From an uncultured Eubacteriales bacterium (GTDB lineage Bacteria; Bacillota; Clostridia; Peptostreptococcales; Anaerovoracaceae), in NCBI GenBank assembly GCA_902773665.1, contig CACYFF010000001.1:1-64000 (forward strand): a stretch of 64,000 bases of DNA, read 5' to 3'. Under the pieces are notes generated by a model, which did no database searches, was not told where the DNA came from, and was given only the letters and a program-made list of their open reading frames with translations. Both the position numbers and the translations under genes were made by a program. This document shows, in pieces, positions 17,022-24,985 of the stretch (its first letter is position 1; each line of letters starts with the position of its first letter).

Positions 17022-17027
17022 ACGCTC

Positions 17028-17045
17028 CCTGAGCCTGTCGAAGGG
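17028..17045. repeat. dispersed repeat A, copy 6 (intergenic)
   Basis: CCTGAGCCTGTCGAAGGG immediately after the repeat B element and before the end of the radical SAM gene. Confidence 0.8.
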
Positions 17046-17060
17046 AACGATCGCACCCCC

Positions 17061-17978
17061 CTATCCGATCACCGACGGCCCGTCGTACAGAACTTCCTTC
17101 GGTGCTTCCGGGAAGGCGGCCAGCAGATGGTCGCAGACGTGCAGCAGGTCGGCTTTGCCGGAGGGCAGCTTGCCCTCGATCGTATAGAGCCCCAGCACCG
17201 ACGAATCCGTAAACGTGCAGTCCGGACCCTCCATCTCGGTCTGCGCCAGCATGCCCCGCAGTTCCGCAAGCATTTCGCGGTAATCCATCGGCTCGAACGC
17301 GCCGCTGCGGCACATGTCCGCCAGCGGCGTCCCTTCCCAGATTTTGAGCCCGATGCACCAGACGCTGGCCGGGTGGATCTGCGACAGGAATTCCGCCGTT
17401 TTCTGCGCGTGGATCGCAGAAAGTCTGCGCCCGCCCAGACCCGGAATGAGCGAAATGTGGCAGGCTAGCCCTGCTCGCTCCAGCGCATGGCAGGCGTCGA
17501 GCATCTGGGAAACCGTCTCGCCCTTGTTATGCATGGCCAGCACCTCGTCCGAGCCGCTTTCGATGCCCATGTGGACGTCCGTCAGCCCGGCGCGCCTTAA
17601 AGCCGCCAGCCCCGCGTCGCCCTTTTCCAACACGTCTTCCGCGCGGGCGTACATCGAGTATTCCGTCGCCTGCGGGATGTAGCGGCGGGTGAGCATAAAG
17701 ACATCCAGCAGATAATCTTGCGGCAGAGCCAGCGGATTGCAGCCCAGGAAGTGGATGCGGGTGCGGCCTTCCATCACCTGGGAGAGCAGCTGCGCCTTGC
17801 GGGCTACGTCCTTCAGGCTGTAGACCTTAAACTCGTCCTTGATGAAGTCGCAGAACGCGCATCCCGCCCAGCTGCAGCCGTACGCGATCTCCAGGAACGC
17901 GCTGTGCTCTTCCCGCGGCGGTCGGTAGAATTCCGTGTTGTCGTAGAGTTGGGTGTAGATGGTCTGAGAATCGCTCAT
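17061..17978 (-). CDS. radical SAM protein
   Basis: A 305-residue radical SAM enzyme. The [4Fe-4S] motif is AYGCSWAGCAFCDF (C-x4-C-x2-C, near residues 30-38). It is followed by IHFLGCNPLALP, YSMYARAEDVLEKG, VHMGIESGSDEVLA (SAM-binding GxESGSD) and HISLIPGLGG. This arrangement belongs to the COG1032-related group that often lacks a B12 domain. The start follows GTGAGG. Reaction unknown. It stands alone between repeat elements upstream of MATE and the AT-rich patch, so the neighbours give no clue. Confidence 0.85.
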   Translation of the reverse strand: MSDSQTIYTQLYDNTEFYRPPREEHSAFLEIAYGCSWAGCAFCDFIKDEFKVYSLKDVARKAQLLSQVMEGRTRIHFLGCNPLALPQDYLLDVFMLTRRYIPQATEYSMYARAEDVLEKGDAGLAALRRAGLTDVHMGIESGSDEVLAMHNKGETVSQMLDACHALERAGLACHISLIPGLGGRRLSAIHAQKTAEFLSQIHPASVWCIGLKIWEGTPLADMCRSGAFEPMDYREMLAELRGMLAQTEMEGPDCTFTDSSVLGLYTIEGKLPSGKADLLHVCDHLLAAFPEAPKEVLYDGPSVIG

Positions 17979-18005
17979 AGTGCAGCCTCACTCAAACTTA
18001 GCGCT

Positions 18006-18875
18006 TTAATTTAGGTCCTGGAAAAACTCTGCCCACTCTCTATCATGGTCTGCGATCCACTCGTCTTCTCCGATTTTATACCAGGTATACTCATCATCTT
18101 GAACGATATCGTATACGTAATAGACTCCGTCCTTTTCAGCAAACCGTTTCGGAGTGTTCCCGTCCGTACTCGGCATGCTGCGGACATACAGTTCATCGAC
18201 TTTTACATATACAGCGCCGATTGCATCCTCGGGTACTGCTTCGAAAACAGGATCGTTCAGGCTTTCTGTCGTTAGCTCTTCTGTGCTAGTTCTGTCACTG
18301 GTATTTTGAGGCTGCTCATTGTCTATAAAGCGAACTACAATCAACGCAATCACAAAGAGAATTAATGCAACATAGATAATCCAACGAATCGCGTTCCTAA
18401 AATGCGTGGGAGCAGGGGTAAAACGCTCAGTTTCTTCAGGTTCATTTGTATGCCCTTTATTACTCTGTTTTCTTTTTTCTGAAGCTACCCATTCCTTCTT
18501 TTGTCGATCAAAATCTGCTTCCTGACGTCGCTGCTCTCTTTTTTGTTTCTCTATTTCAGCGTCAGATTCTCGTTTTAGCGAGTCCAGGTAATCTCTATTT
18601 AAGCGGTTTAATTTTTCCTGCAGTTCTTTCCGTCCCCTCAGCTCATCATTTAAGCTTAACTGAAGAGAATGTATCTTTTCAGTCTCATACTTAAGGTCCG
18701 ATTGTAATGACCTTTGACGGACGTCATTCTTCTCCCGTTCTAAATGATTTAATAATTCATCAATTTTTTTTTGCCGATATGCAATTTGAGAGTGAAGGTT
18801 TTCGATAGACTTGTCCTTTACATATATCTCACTTTCTTTTTCTTTTATGTAAAATTTGATCGTGTCACTTCCCAT
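18006..18875 (-). CDS. coiled-coil membrane protein with C-terminal SH3-like domain
   Basis: A 289-residue protein of unknown function. Residues about 20-135 form a long charged coiled coil; residues 164-184 (RWIIYVALILFVIALIVVRF) are one membrane span; residues about 220-278 (AVYVKVDELYVRSMPS to YKIGEDEWIADHD) fit a bacterial SH3 (SH3b) domain of the kind that binds cell wall. With no signal peptide the coiled coil should be cytoplasmic and the SH3 domain outside (inference). It is AT-rich like the toxin-antitoxin genes beside it. AAGGTGA precedes the ATG. Could sense the wall or tether something to it. Confidence 0.75.
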   Translation of the reverse strand: MGSDTIKFYIKEKESEIYVKDKSIENLHSQIAYRQKKIDELLNHLEREKNDVRQRSLQSDLKYETEKIHSLQLSLNDELRGRKELQEKLNRLNRDYLDSLKRESDAEIEKQKREQRRQEADFDRQKKEWVASEKRKQSNKGHTNEPEETERFTPAPTHFRNAIRWIIYVALILFVIALIVVRFIDNEQPQNTSDRTSTEELTTESLNDPVFEAVPEDAIGAVYVKVDELYVRSMPSTDGNTPKRFAEKDGVYYVYDIVQDDEYTWYKIGEDEWIADHDREWAEFFQDLN

Positions 18876-18926
18876 ATAGTCACCTTTGCCTTTTTGTTAA
18901 GCATATAAGTGACAACCGTCACTCGC

Positions 18927-19370
18927 TTATTTAATGAGATCCCACTTTTGTAAATATGAATCATCTTTTATATAGAAATTGCGCAACGATGTATCATTAT
19001 GCTTTTGTCCCTTTTTCCCGGGAGTATTAATCCAAATTTGATAATTCTCCTTTAAACTCTTCGCAACAATCTTACTTGGAACAATGTGATATTCCGGTGG
19101 TTCTTTCTCATTAAGCGCCACGAAAACATAGAAAATATTATCTCCCTCTAGTTCCTCATTCTTTCTTGAAAGGGTCCATCTCCGTTGTTTATAACTTGTT
19201 GTTTTAACTTGAATTGCAAACTGCTTATTTGTTTCGCGTTGGATTGCCAATATGTCAAAATCTTTCACATTGGACATTGGTACTGCAACAGTAAACCCAT
19301 TTCTTTCTAACTCACCTGCAACGAAATATTCACCCGCATTTCCTATACTTACATTTAAAGAATTAGACAC
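18927..19370 (-). CDS. PD-(D/E)XK-like nuclease-fold protein, third gene of the phd-doc operon
   Basis: A 147-residue protein with a restriction-endonuclease-like core: GNAGEYFVAGELERNGF (E14), VKDFDILAI (D39) and FAIQVKTTS (Q54-x-K56). Such proteins are often annotated as hypothetical or group with DUF4365-like nucleases; nuclease activity is inferred from the E-D-QxK pattern. The start is GTG at 19370, directly after the TAG of doc, with AAGGAGG eight bases before it. The gene is thus read with the toxin-antitoxin pair. It may be a stable accessory nuclease or a third module of the system. Confidence 0.72.
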   Translation of the reverse strand: MSNSLNVSIGNAGEYFVAGELERNGFTVAVPMSNVKDFDILAIQRETNKQFAIQVKTTSYKQRRWTLSRKNEELEGDNIFYVFVALNEKEPPEYHIVPSKIVAKSLKENYQIWINTPGKKGQKHNDTSLRNFYIKDDSYLQKWDLIK

Positions 19371-19745
19371 CTATTCTGCCTCCTTAATCCACTTCAGCAG
19401 ATCTTCATACTGCATTTCTCCGGAAGCCACGCCAAGTCCAGTCTCAACTATCTCCTCATCTGAGCAGCGTAATCGGATTCCGTTTAGTTCGAGAAAAGAC
19501 AGCATGATATGCATTCCTATCCGCTTATTTCCATCCACAAATGCATGATTAGCGATTAAACTAAATCCTATTCTTGCCGCCTTTTCTTCCTTTGACGGAT
19601 ACAATTCGTTTCCGTCAAACGTTATAAAAGCGGATTCCAACGCAGATTCCAACAATCCTTCATCCCGGACGCCAATGCTGCCCCCCGTTTCCTCTGCGAT
19701 CAATTGATGCAGAAGTTTTGCCATATCTGGGTAGATGTGGATCAT
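19371..19745 (-). CDS. doc: Doc-type Fic toxin (death on curing)
   Basis: A 124-residue Fic-fold toxin. The catalytic loop NHAFVDGNKRIG (residues 66-77) matches H-x-F-x-D/E-G-N-K/G-R-x-G; the Lys in GNKR is the Doc form, which phosphorylates EF-Tu rather than AMPylating. The N-terminal TGGSIGVRDEGLLESAL is conserved in Doc proteins. Length is as usual. The start overlaps the stop of phd by 4 bases, the normal coupled arrangement. EF-Tu as target is family knowledge, not shown here. Confidence 0.93.
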   Translation of the reverse strand: MIHIYPDMAKLLHQLIAEETGGSIGVRDEGLLESALESAFITFDGNELYPSKEEKAARIGFSLIANHAFVDGNKRIGMHIMLSFLELNGIRLRCSDEEIVETGLGVASGEMQYEDLLKWIKEAE

Positions 19746-19984
19746 TTTGCAAGCTCCTTAAAAGCATTCAAATGCTCACGAAGGACACGCCGGCCAACGG
19801 CCTCGATCAGCTCATTCTCCGACAAAGTTACTTGCGGGCAAGAATCGATATCGTACAGCACATACTTCGGCTTATTATTTTTAAAGATCACAACGTTTCC
19901 GTACTGATCCGCCATCTTGGCTGCTTTGGAAAAGTTCTGATTCACTTCTGTTACAGAAAGGATCTTATCCGAGTCGATCATCAT
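19742..19984 (-). CDS. phd: Phd/YefM-type antitoxin
   Basis: An 80-residue antitoxin. Residues about 8-55 form the Phd/YefM DNA-binding fold (SVTEVNQNFSKAAKMADQYG then VVIFKNNKPKYVLYD), and the C-terminal tail (about 58-80) would wrap the toxin. GGAGG lies ten bases before the ATG at 19984. The promoter just upstream contains a perfect 8-base palindrome in its spacer, so autorepression is likely, as for P1 Phd. Gene order antitoxin-toxin-nuclease. Confidence 0.92.
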   Translation of the reverse strand: MMIDSDKILSVTEVNQNFSKAAKMADQYGNVVIFKNNKPKYVLYDIDSCPQVTLSENELIEAVGRRVLREHLNAFKELAK

Positions 19985-20005
19985 ATTTCAAATACCTCCA
20001 GACTC

Positions 20006-20034
20006 ATCATAACAAAATAATAGCTATAATTCAA
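20006..20034 (-). promoter_or_regulatory. phd-doc promoter with palindromic spacer
   Basis: On the minus strand, -35 TTGAAT (20034-20029), 17 bases, -10 TATGAT (20011-20006). The spacer holds ATAGCTAT (20020-20027), a perfect palindrome well placed for a Phd operator. Confidence 0.65.
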
Positions 20035-20049
20035 CCTATATTATTTTGA

Positions 20050-20078
20050 TGGGCAAATGTCTTAGCATATGATATAAT
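20050..20078 (+). promoter_or_regulatory. promoter of the nitrilase-like gene
   Basis: Extended -10 TGATATAAT (TATAAT 20073-20078), 17-base spacer, -35 TGGGCA (20050-20055, four of six). It is divergent from the phd promoter. Confidence 0.6.
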
Positions 20079-20137
20079 CTACTAAGTTGATAGGTTAATA
20101 GACCCTTGCTAAAAGTCCACAAAACAGGAGGCAATAT

Positions 20138-20938
20138 ATGAAACTCGCGATGGCACAGATGCAGATGAGTACCGACATGCAGCAGAATGTGGCGAAATCG
20201 GTGCAGTTTATCGAGGAAGCGGCTGCAAAGGGCGCCGACCTGATCTTTTTCCCGGAAGTACAGTTGACCCAGTTCTTCCCGAAATTCGAGGGCCGCGATG
20301 CAACGTCCCTGGCGCTGACCCTGGACAGTCCCGAGATCGCAGCGCTTTGCGAAGCCTGCCGGGCAAATAAGATCTGGGCGTCCCCCAACGTCTATCTGCA
20401 CAAGGACGGCAACTACTACGACTGCTCCCTGATGATCGGCTCCGACGGCGAGATCAAGGGCCTGTCCAAGATGGTCTACATCTACCAGGCGCAAGACTTT
20501 TACGAAAAGGACTACTATCATCCGTCGGAGGACGGTTTTATCGTGTACGACACGCCGTTCGGGAAGGTGGGCATCGTCATCTGCTTCGACCGGCACATGC
20601 CCGAAAGCATCCGTGCCTGTGCGATGAAGGGCGCCCAGTTAGTGCTCATCCCCACGGCGAACCACGACGCCGAGCCCATGGAACTATTCGAATGGGAGGT
20701 GCGCATCCAGGCCTTCCACAACCAGGCGTATGTGGCCATGTGCAACCGCGTGGGCAGCGAAGACCACCTGAACTTCTGCGGCGAATCGCTGCTGGCAGGA
20801 CCCTACGGCGAGCTGTGCTGCAAGGCGGACGCGGCCGAGCAGCTGGTGCTGGCGGACGTTCCCATGGAGGAGATCCCCACCGTGCGCAGCTTAAAGACCT
20901 GGCTGGCACTGGCGAAGGAAGTCGGCCCGGTGTACTAA
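20138..20938 (+). CDS. carbon-nitrogen hydrolase (nitrilase superfamily)
   Basis: A 266-residue amidase-type enzyme with the Glu-Lys-Cys triad: E40 in DLIFFPEVQL, K111 in GLSKMVYIY, and C149 in VGIVICFDRHMPE. This branch usually hydrolyses small amides such as N-carbamoyl compounds, omega-amides or polyamine precursors. AGGAGG precedes the ATG. It is monocistronic, between an extended -10 promoter and a terminator at 20963. The substrate is not evident; the loop YIYQAQDFYEKDYYHP after the Lys would be in the substrate pocket. Confidence 0.9.
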   Translation: MKLAMAQMQMSTDMQQNVAKSVQFIEEAAAKGADLIFFPEVQLTQFFPKFEGRDATSLALTLDSPEIAALCEACRANKIWASPNVYLHKDGNYYDCSLMIGSDGEIKGLSKMVYIYQAQDFYEKDYYHPSEDGFIVYDTPFGKVGIVICFDRHMPESIRACAMKGAQLVLIPTANHDAEPMELFEWEVRIQAFHNQAYVAMCNRVGSEDHLNFCGESLLAGPYGELCCKADAAEQLVLADVPMEEIPTVRSLKTWLALAKEVGPVY

Positions 20939-20962
20939 CCAAAGGAGTATTCGATAGAAGAC

Positions 20963-20995
20963 AAAAAGGCCCGGAACACTTCTGGGCCTTTTTAT
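20963..20995 (+). terminator. bidirectional terminator after the nitrilase-like gene
   Basis: AAAAAGGCCC-GGAACACTTCT-GGGCCTTTTT. The A run on one side and T run on the other let it also serve the thioesterase gene that converges from the right. Confidence 0.88.
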
Positions 20996-21012
20996 ACTGT
21001 TCCTTCAGCGGA

Positions 21013-21402
21013 CTATTTCTGCAATTTACCCTCCGCCTTGCTTAAGAACTTCGCATTGTCCACGATAAAACGCTCGTGACGCCCTTCCGCCACCTTGTCC
21101 ACGCCGTCGTGCACCTCGATCGCAAACACCAGTTTGCGGCGGTCGATCTCCACGAGCTCGGTCTCGCAGCGGACCGTCATGCCCAGCGGGGTAGCCGCCA
21201 GGTGCGAGAGCTCCATGCGGGTCCCGACGGTTCCCTGCCCCTCTTCCAGCTCGCCCGCTACGCTCTTCCAGGCGCATTCCTCCGCCAGCACAACGACTGC
21301 CGGTGTCGCAAACACGGGAAGCTCGCCGCTGCCCATAGCCTTGGCGGTCAGTTCTTCCGTTACGGTGCGCTCCAGCGCTCCTTTGATTCCGGTTGTAAGC
21401 AT
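21013..21402 (-). CDS. FlK-like hotdog thioesterase
   Basis: A 129-residue single hotdog-fold thioesterase resembling the fluoroacetyl-CoA thioesterase family. Conserved features: SGELPVFATPAVVVLAEECAW (Thr/Glu region about residues 25-45), TRMELSHLAATPLG (His about 66), and AEGRHERFIVD. Such proteins cleave small acyl-CoAs; despite the name few act on fluoroacetate. AAAGGATC precedes the ATG. The gene downstream on the same strand is the nitrilase terminator, and upstream lie repeat B and the flavin reductase. Confidence 0.82.
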   Translation of the reverse strand: MLTTGIKGALERTVTEELTAKAMGSGELPVFATPAVVVLAEECAWKSVAGELEEGQGTVGTRMELSHLAATPLGMTVRCETELVEIDRRKLVFAIEVHDGVDKVAEGRHERFIVDNAKFLSKAEGKLQK

Positions 21403-21426
21403 TGAATAAGATCCTTTCTATATTTA

Positions 21427-21491
21427 TGAACTGTTGGGGACGGTTCTCAACGGTTCATTTTGATCTAAAAAGAACCGTCCCCGACAGTTCA
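21427..21491. repeat. dispersed repeat B, simple palindrome
   Basis: Two 21-base arms (21427-21447 and 21471-21491) match as inverted repeats at 20 of 21 positions, with the core GGGGACGGTTCT. The 23-base loop contains TGATCTAAA, also seen in the copies at 29325. Confidence 0.88.
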
Positions 21492-21496
21492 TCTGT

Positions 21497-22069
21497 CTAC
21501 TTCAGTTTCAGCCCGTCGTGGAAGATCTTCCCCACGCACTCGCCGACTCTGTGGTACGTATCCGCGCTCGGATCCACCAGGATCGGGTCGAGTTTGGCGA
21601 TGTCCACGCCGCCGTTTTCGTCCAGGATGTCCTCGTCCGCCAGCACATTGACGATCTCGCCGTCGATCTGCACATGGCTGCCGACCTCGCGCATTTCGAC
21701 CACCCGGCACTCCAGGGTCAGCTTGAATTCCTCGATCACCGGCGCATTCACGTGTTCCGAAGGCACCGCGTGCATGCCGGCTTTGCCGATCTTGTCCGGC
21801 TCCTTGTTCGCCGAGACGCAGCCGAAATAGTCCGCCTCCACCTCGTAACAGGCGCTGGGGATCGCCACCGTAAAGGCACCGGTCTGCCGGATGTTGGCCA
21901 GGGTCTTGCGGATGGGCCGCAGGCACACCTGGACCATGGGCGGTTCACTGCTGCAGATGCCGCCCCAGCCCACGTTGCACACATCGGGGTTGCCGTTTTC
22001 GTCGTAAGAGCCCACCATCAGGGCAGGCATCGGGTACAGAAAGCGCTTGGCGCCCAAAGATCTCTTCAT
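21497..22069 (-). CDS. flavin reductase family protein (FMN-binding split barrel)
   Basis: A 190-residue flavoprotein of the flavin reductase/FMN-binding split-barrel family. Typical blocks are YPMPALMVGSYDENGNPDV, WGGICSSEPPMVQVCLRP (FMN phosphate region) and FTVAIPSACYEVEADYFG. The start at 22069 is preceded by GGAGGCAAAACG; the ATG at 22087 lacks a ribosome site. In anaerobes this family includes electron-transfer proteins as well as flavin reductases. It is 43 bases downstream of the amidohydrolase gene on the same strand. Confidence 0.87.
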   Translation of the reverse strand: MKRSLGAKRFLYPMPALMVGSYDENGNPDVCNVGWGGICSSEPPMVQVCLRPIRKTLANIRQTGAFTVAIPSACYEVEADYFGCVSANKEPDKIGKAGMHAVPSEHVNAPVIEEFKLTLECRVVEMREVGSHVQIDGEIVNVLADEDILDENGGVDIAKLDPILVDPSADTYHRVGECVGKIFHDGLKLK

Positions 22070-22112
22070 CGTTTTGCCTCCTTGCAATGCCGCGAAAAGT
22101 CCGCGAAAACTC

Positions 22113-23246
22113 CTATTTTACCCGTTCGCCGTCGATAAACACGGCGCTCGTTTTCGTCAGATAATGGAACGGATGACCCGAAAACACCGCGATATCCGCA
22201 TCTTTGCCGACCGCGATGGACCCGACCCGGTCCTCCACGCCCAGCGCCTTCGCCGGGATGATCGTGATCGCCTTCAGCGCATCTTCTTCTGCCATGCCTT
22301 CCCGCACGCACATAGCGGCGAACATGGGCAGCAGCCATAGCGGCTGCACGTCGTGGTCCGTGGTGATGGCCGGGGTCATCCCCTTGGCGCGCAACGCCCC
22401 GGCTGTCGCGAATGAAACGTCCATCGTCTCGGGTTTGCTGGCCGGTCCCAGGGACGGGCCCACGATGGGGATAAAGTCGTAGCCCGCCAGCACGTCCGCA
22501 ATGCGTTCGGACCTGGTCGCGTGAACGATGCAGAACCGGCAATTGAACTCGGTCGCGATCCGCACCGCCGTCAGGATGTCGTCCGCCCGGTGGGAATGCA
22601 CGTGCATGGGGATCTCCCGCTTCAGCACCGGGATGAGGGCCTCGCACTGCGCGTCGTAGACGTCCTCGCCCTTCTCTTTCTTCGCCATGTAGCGCTTCGC
22701 CTTTTCCAGGGCTTCGCGCATCAGATAGGCGCTCATCATGCGGGTCTTGGGAGCTTTATCGTGGTTGCCGTAGCAGTTCTTCGGATTCTCGCCCAGGGCG
22801 AATTTCATGGCGGCCGGCGCCTTCAGCACCATCTTGCTCACGTCGTTTCCGTGCAGCTTGATGGCCGCGATCTGCCCGCCCACCACGTTGGCGCTGCCCG
22901 GAGATACGCCCGCGGTCGTCACGCCGCCGGCGGCTGCCTTTTCGATGGCGGGGTCAAACGGGTTGAACCCATCCATGGCACGCAGCTGCGGGGTCACCGG
23001 GTCGGTGATCTCGTTGTAGTCGATGCCTTCCCAGCGCAGTCCCTCTTCGCCGATGCCGATGTGGGTGTGGGCGTCGATGAGCCCGGGCAGGATGTACCCA
23101 CCCTGCGCGTCGAACACCTCGCCGTCGTAGGCCGGCGCATCTTTGCAATCGCCGAAGCCCGTGATTTTTCCGTTTTCAAAATCTACATAACCGTTTTCGA
23201 ACCGCTCCCCTTCCATGGTGAGCAGGATGCCGTTTTGAATTCTCAT
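22113..23246 (-). CDS. amidohydrolase, copy 1
   Basis: A 377-residue metal-dependent amidohydrolase. DAHTHIG (HxH metal ligands), HVHSHRADDI, FCIVHATRS and the acidic TTDHDVQ near the C-terminus match the imidazolonepropionase-like branch of the superfamily. ILPGLIDAHTH begins the TIM barrel after an N-terminal beta-sandwich, which is completed by KDADIAVFSGHPF. AAAGGAG precedes the ATG. A gap-free paralogue of the same length lies at 60553-61686, sharing roughly two thirds of residues by eye. Substrate unknown. Not HutI, whose neighbours are absent. Confidence 0.88.
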   Translation of the reverse strand: MRIQNGILLTMEGERFENGYVDFENGKITGFGDCKDAPAYDGEVFDAQGGYILPGLIDAHTHIGIGEEGLRWEGIDYNEITDPVTPQLRAMDGFNPFDPAIEKAAAGGVTTAGVSPGSANVVGGQIAAIKLHGNDVSKMVLKAPAAMKFALGENPKNCYGNHDKAPKTRMMSAYLMREALEKAKRYMAKKEKGEDVYDAQCEALIPVLKREIPMHVHSHRADDILTAVRIATEFNCRFCIVHATRSERIADVLAGYDFIPIVGPSLGPASKPETMDVSFATAGALRAKGMTPAITTDHDVQPLWLLPMFAAMCVREGMAEEDALKAITIIPAKALGVEDRVGSIAVGKDADIAVFSGHPFHYLTKTSAVFIDGERVK

Positions 23247-23369
23247 GTTCTCTCCTTTTCCGGCCGGCTGGCACCGGCCCTCTACCCCTATATTTTAATA
23301 CGAAAGAGAAAGGTGCCTCAAGCGGTATTACAGCTTTGTTACCGCTGTGTTTCAATTCCCTGCCATGTC

Positions 23370-23398
23370 TTGCAGGGCTCTCTCCGCCTTGCTATAGT
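23370..23398 (+). promoter_or_regulatory. promoter of the SLH-like secreted protein
   Basis: -35 TTGCAG (23370-23375), 17-base spacer, -10 TATAGT (23393-23398); AAGGAGG and the ATG follow within 22 bases. Confidence 0.65.
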
Positions 23399-23419
23399 TA
23401 AGCTAAGGAGGATCGAATC

Positions 23420-24721
23420 ATGAAGACAAGAAAATGGATCGCACTGTCGGCAGCGCTTCTGCTTTTGCTTTTGTCTGCCGCAACTATTTACGGGACAGAC
23501 GAAGCAGCGAATGCTGCAGCCGATACGTTATATGAGCTGGGCCTGTTCGCAGGAACCGGAACGGATGCGGACGGAAACCCCGTCTACAGCCTGGAGAAAC
23601 CCCTGAACCGCCAGGAAGCCATGGTGATGTTCCTCAACCTGCTGGGAGAGGCCGGGGACGCGCTGGAAGGGTCACACGAGATGCCCTTTACCGACGTGGA
23701 TGAGTGGGCGAAGCCCTTCATCGCCTACGCCTACGAAAAAGGCTACACGGCAGGCGTCGCGGCGGACCGCTTCGGCGCCCATGACCCTGTTACAAGCGAT
23801 CAATACCACACCTATCTGCTGCTGGCTTTAGGCTACGAACAGGGAACTGATTTCGCCTGGAACAGTTCTACGGTGTTTGCAAGAGAGAACGCGGGATTTA
23901 ACGAAGTGTTTGTGGATGGGCCGGTCCTGCGGGGTCACGCGGTGCGCTGGAATGCAAACGCCATCGCCGTTCCGAAAAAGGGAGAAGAGACCTGCATGGC
24001 AGGCGCCTTCGAAGGAAAGCCGGCGGATGCTGTGTTTATCCCGGCGACGGAGAAGGGATTCCTGTTTACCTGGAAAGAGGGGAACAAAGCGGTTACGGCC
24101 TTCTACGGCACGGATGCCAAGCTGATCGACCGGTTCGAAGTGCCCGCGATCGAAACGGACTATAAAACGGTAAAACTGCAAAGCTACGACATCGGCGACG
24201 GCCGCAGCTTCGGATACTATTACGGGCTGGAAGGCCTGTACCGCCTGCAGGACGGCAGACTGCAGCAGCTGAGCACCCGCCCTGTCGCACAGATGACCTT
24301 TACCCGCCAGGGTGCCGGCTCCTCCGGTCCCATCATCCTGACCTTCGCGAGGGACAACCCGATCTACTCCTATTACCAGCTGTTCGGCGGCGACACGATC
24401 CTGGAGATCAAAGAGGATGGAACGGAGAACGTGATGCTCCACGCAAACACCGGACACGGCATCCGGATCGATAAGATCTGGCCTGCGGATTCCGTTATCC
24501 ACTTCTGCACAGCGGAAGATGTGGGCATGGGTCACTTTAACGAATATACCTACGCCCTGCTGAGCGTATATAACGAAAGCACCGGGAAATACAGACCTTC
24601 GATCGTGGTCCTGAACTACACCGCAGGCCGCCCGGAGACGGAACCGGACGGTGCGGCAGCGGAAAAGATCCGCGCGGAGCAGCAGAGACTCAACGATCTG
24701 AAGATCGGCGTCGAAGAATAA
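23420..24721 (+). CDS. secreted protein with SLH-like N-terminal domain
   Basis: A 433-residue exported protein. Residues 1-25 are a signal peptide (KTRKWIALSAALLLLLLSAA). Residues about 30-135 carry two S-layer-homology-like repeats: NRQEAMVMFLNLLG, then FTDVDEWAKPFIAYAYEKGYTAG and GAHDPVTSDQYHTYLLLALGY. The remaining 300 residues are beta-rich and unfamiliar (YDIGDGRSFGYYYGLEGLYRL). SLH repeats bind pyruvylated wall polymer, so the protein is probably surface-attached. It starts behind AAGGAGG and a good promoter and stands alone. Confidence 0.78.
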   Translation: MKTRKWIALSAALLLLLLSAATIYGTDEAANAAADTLYELGLFAGTGTDADGNPVYSLEKPLNRQEAMVMFLNLLGEAGDALEGSHEMPFTDVDEWAKPFIAYAYEKGYTAGVAADRFGAHDPVTSDQYHTYLLLALGYEQGTDFAWNSSTVFARENAGFNEVFVDGPVLRGHAVRWNANAIAVPKKGEETCMAGAFEGKPADAVFIPATEKGFLFTWKEGNKAVTAFYGTDAKLIDRFEVPAIETDYKTVKLQSYDIGDGRSFGYYYGLEGLYRLQDGRLQQLSTRPVAQMTFTRQGAGSSGPIILTFARDNPIYSYYQLFGGDTILEIKEDGTENVMLHANTGHGIRIDKIWPADSVIHFCTAEDVGMGHFNEYTYALLSVYNESTGKYRPSIVVLNYTAGRPETEPDGAAAEKIRAEQQRLNDLKIGVEE

Positions 24722-24858
24722 GCTGCGAGCCGGGCATCGGCGAAGAATAGCCAGCCGATGCAAGAGCACAGACACTGAATAGACCGCAGGATTCAGCACA
24801 TCGGCATCGAATGGTCTGCTGAGTCTGGCGTGCCCACTCATGAAAAAACGTGGGTTTT

Positions 24859-24907
24859 AAAAATGTATCGCAAATCGCTAAAATAACCGATTTGCGATAC
24901 ATTTTTT
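24859..24907 (+). terminator. long AT-rich hairpin, probable terminator
   Basis: A perfect stem of 17-19 base pairs (AAATGTATCGCAAATCG with its complement at 24888-24904), a 10-base loop and a T run. It would end the SLH-like gene transcript. Its arm sequence recurs 180 bases on. Confidence 0.7.
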
Positions 24908-24968
24908 CTTTACCTGCACAGCAGCATGGGGATGTTGCCTGATTTTCAGCTATATTTTAAGGAGAAAT

Positions 24969-24985
24969 ATACCCCAGTGGGGTAT
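24969..24985. promoter_or_regulatory. orphan operator-like palindrome ATACCCCAGTGGGGTAT
   Basis: A perfect inverted repeat, 8+1+8. The GC-rich core with ATACC/GGTAT ends resembles sites bound by CsoR/CstR-type metal or persulfide sensors (from general knowledge). No gene follows it closely in either direction. Confidence 0.4.
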
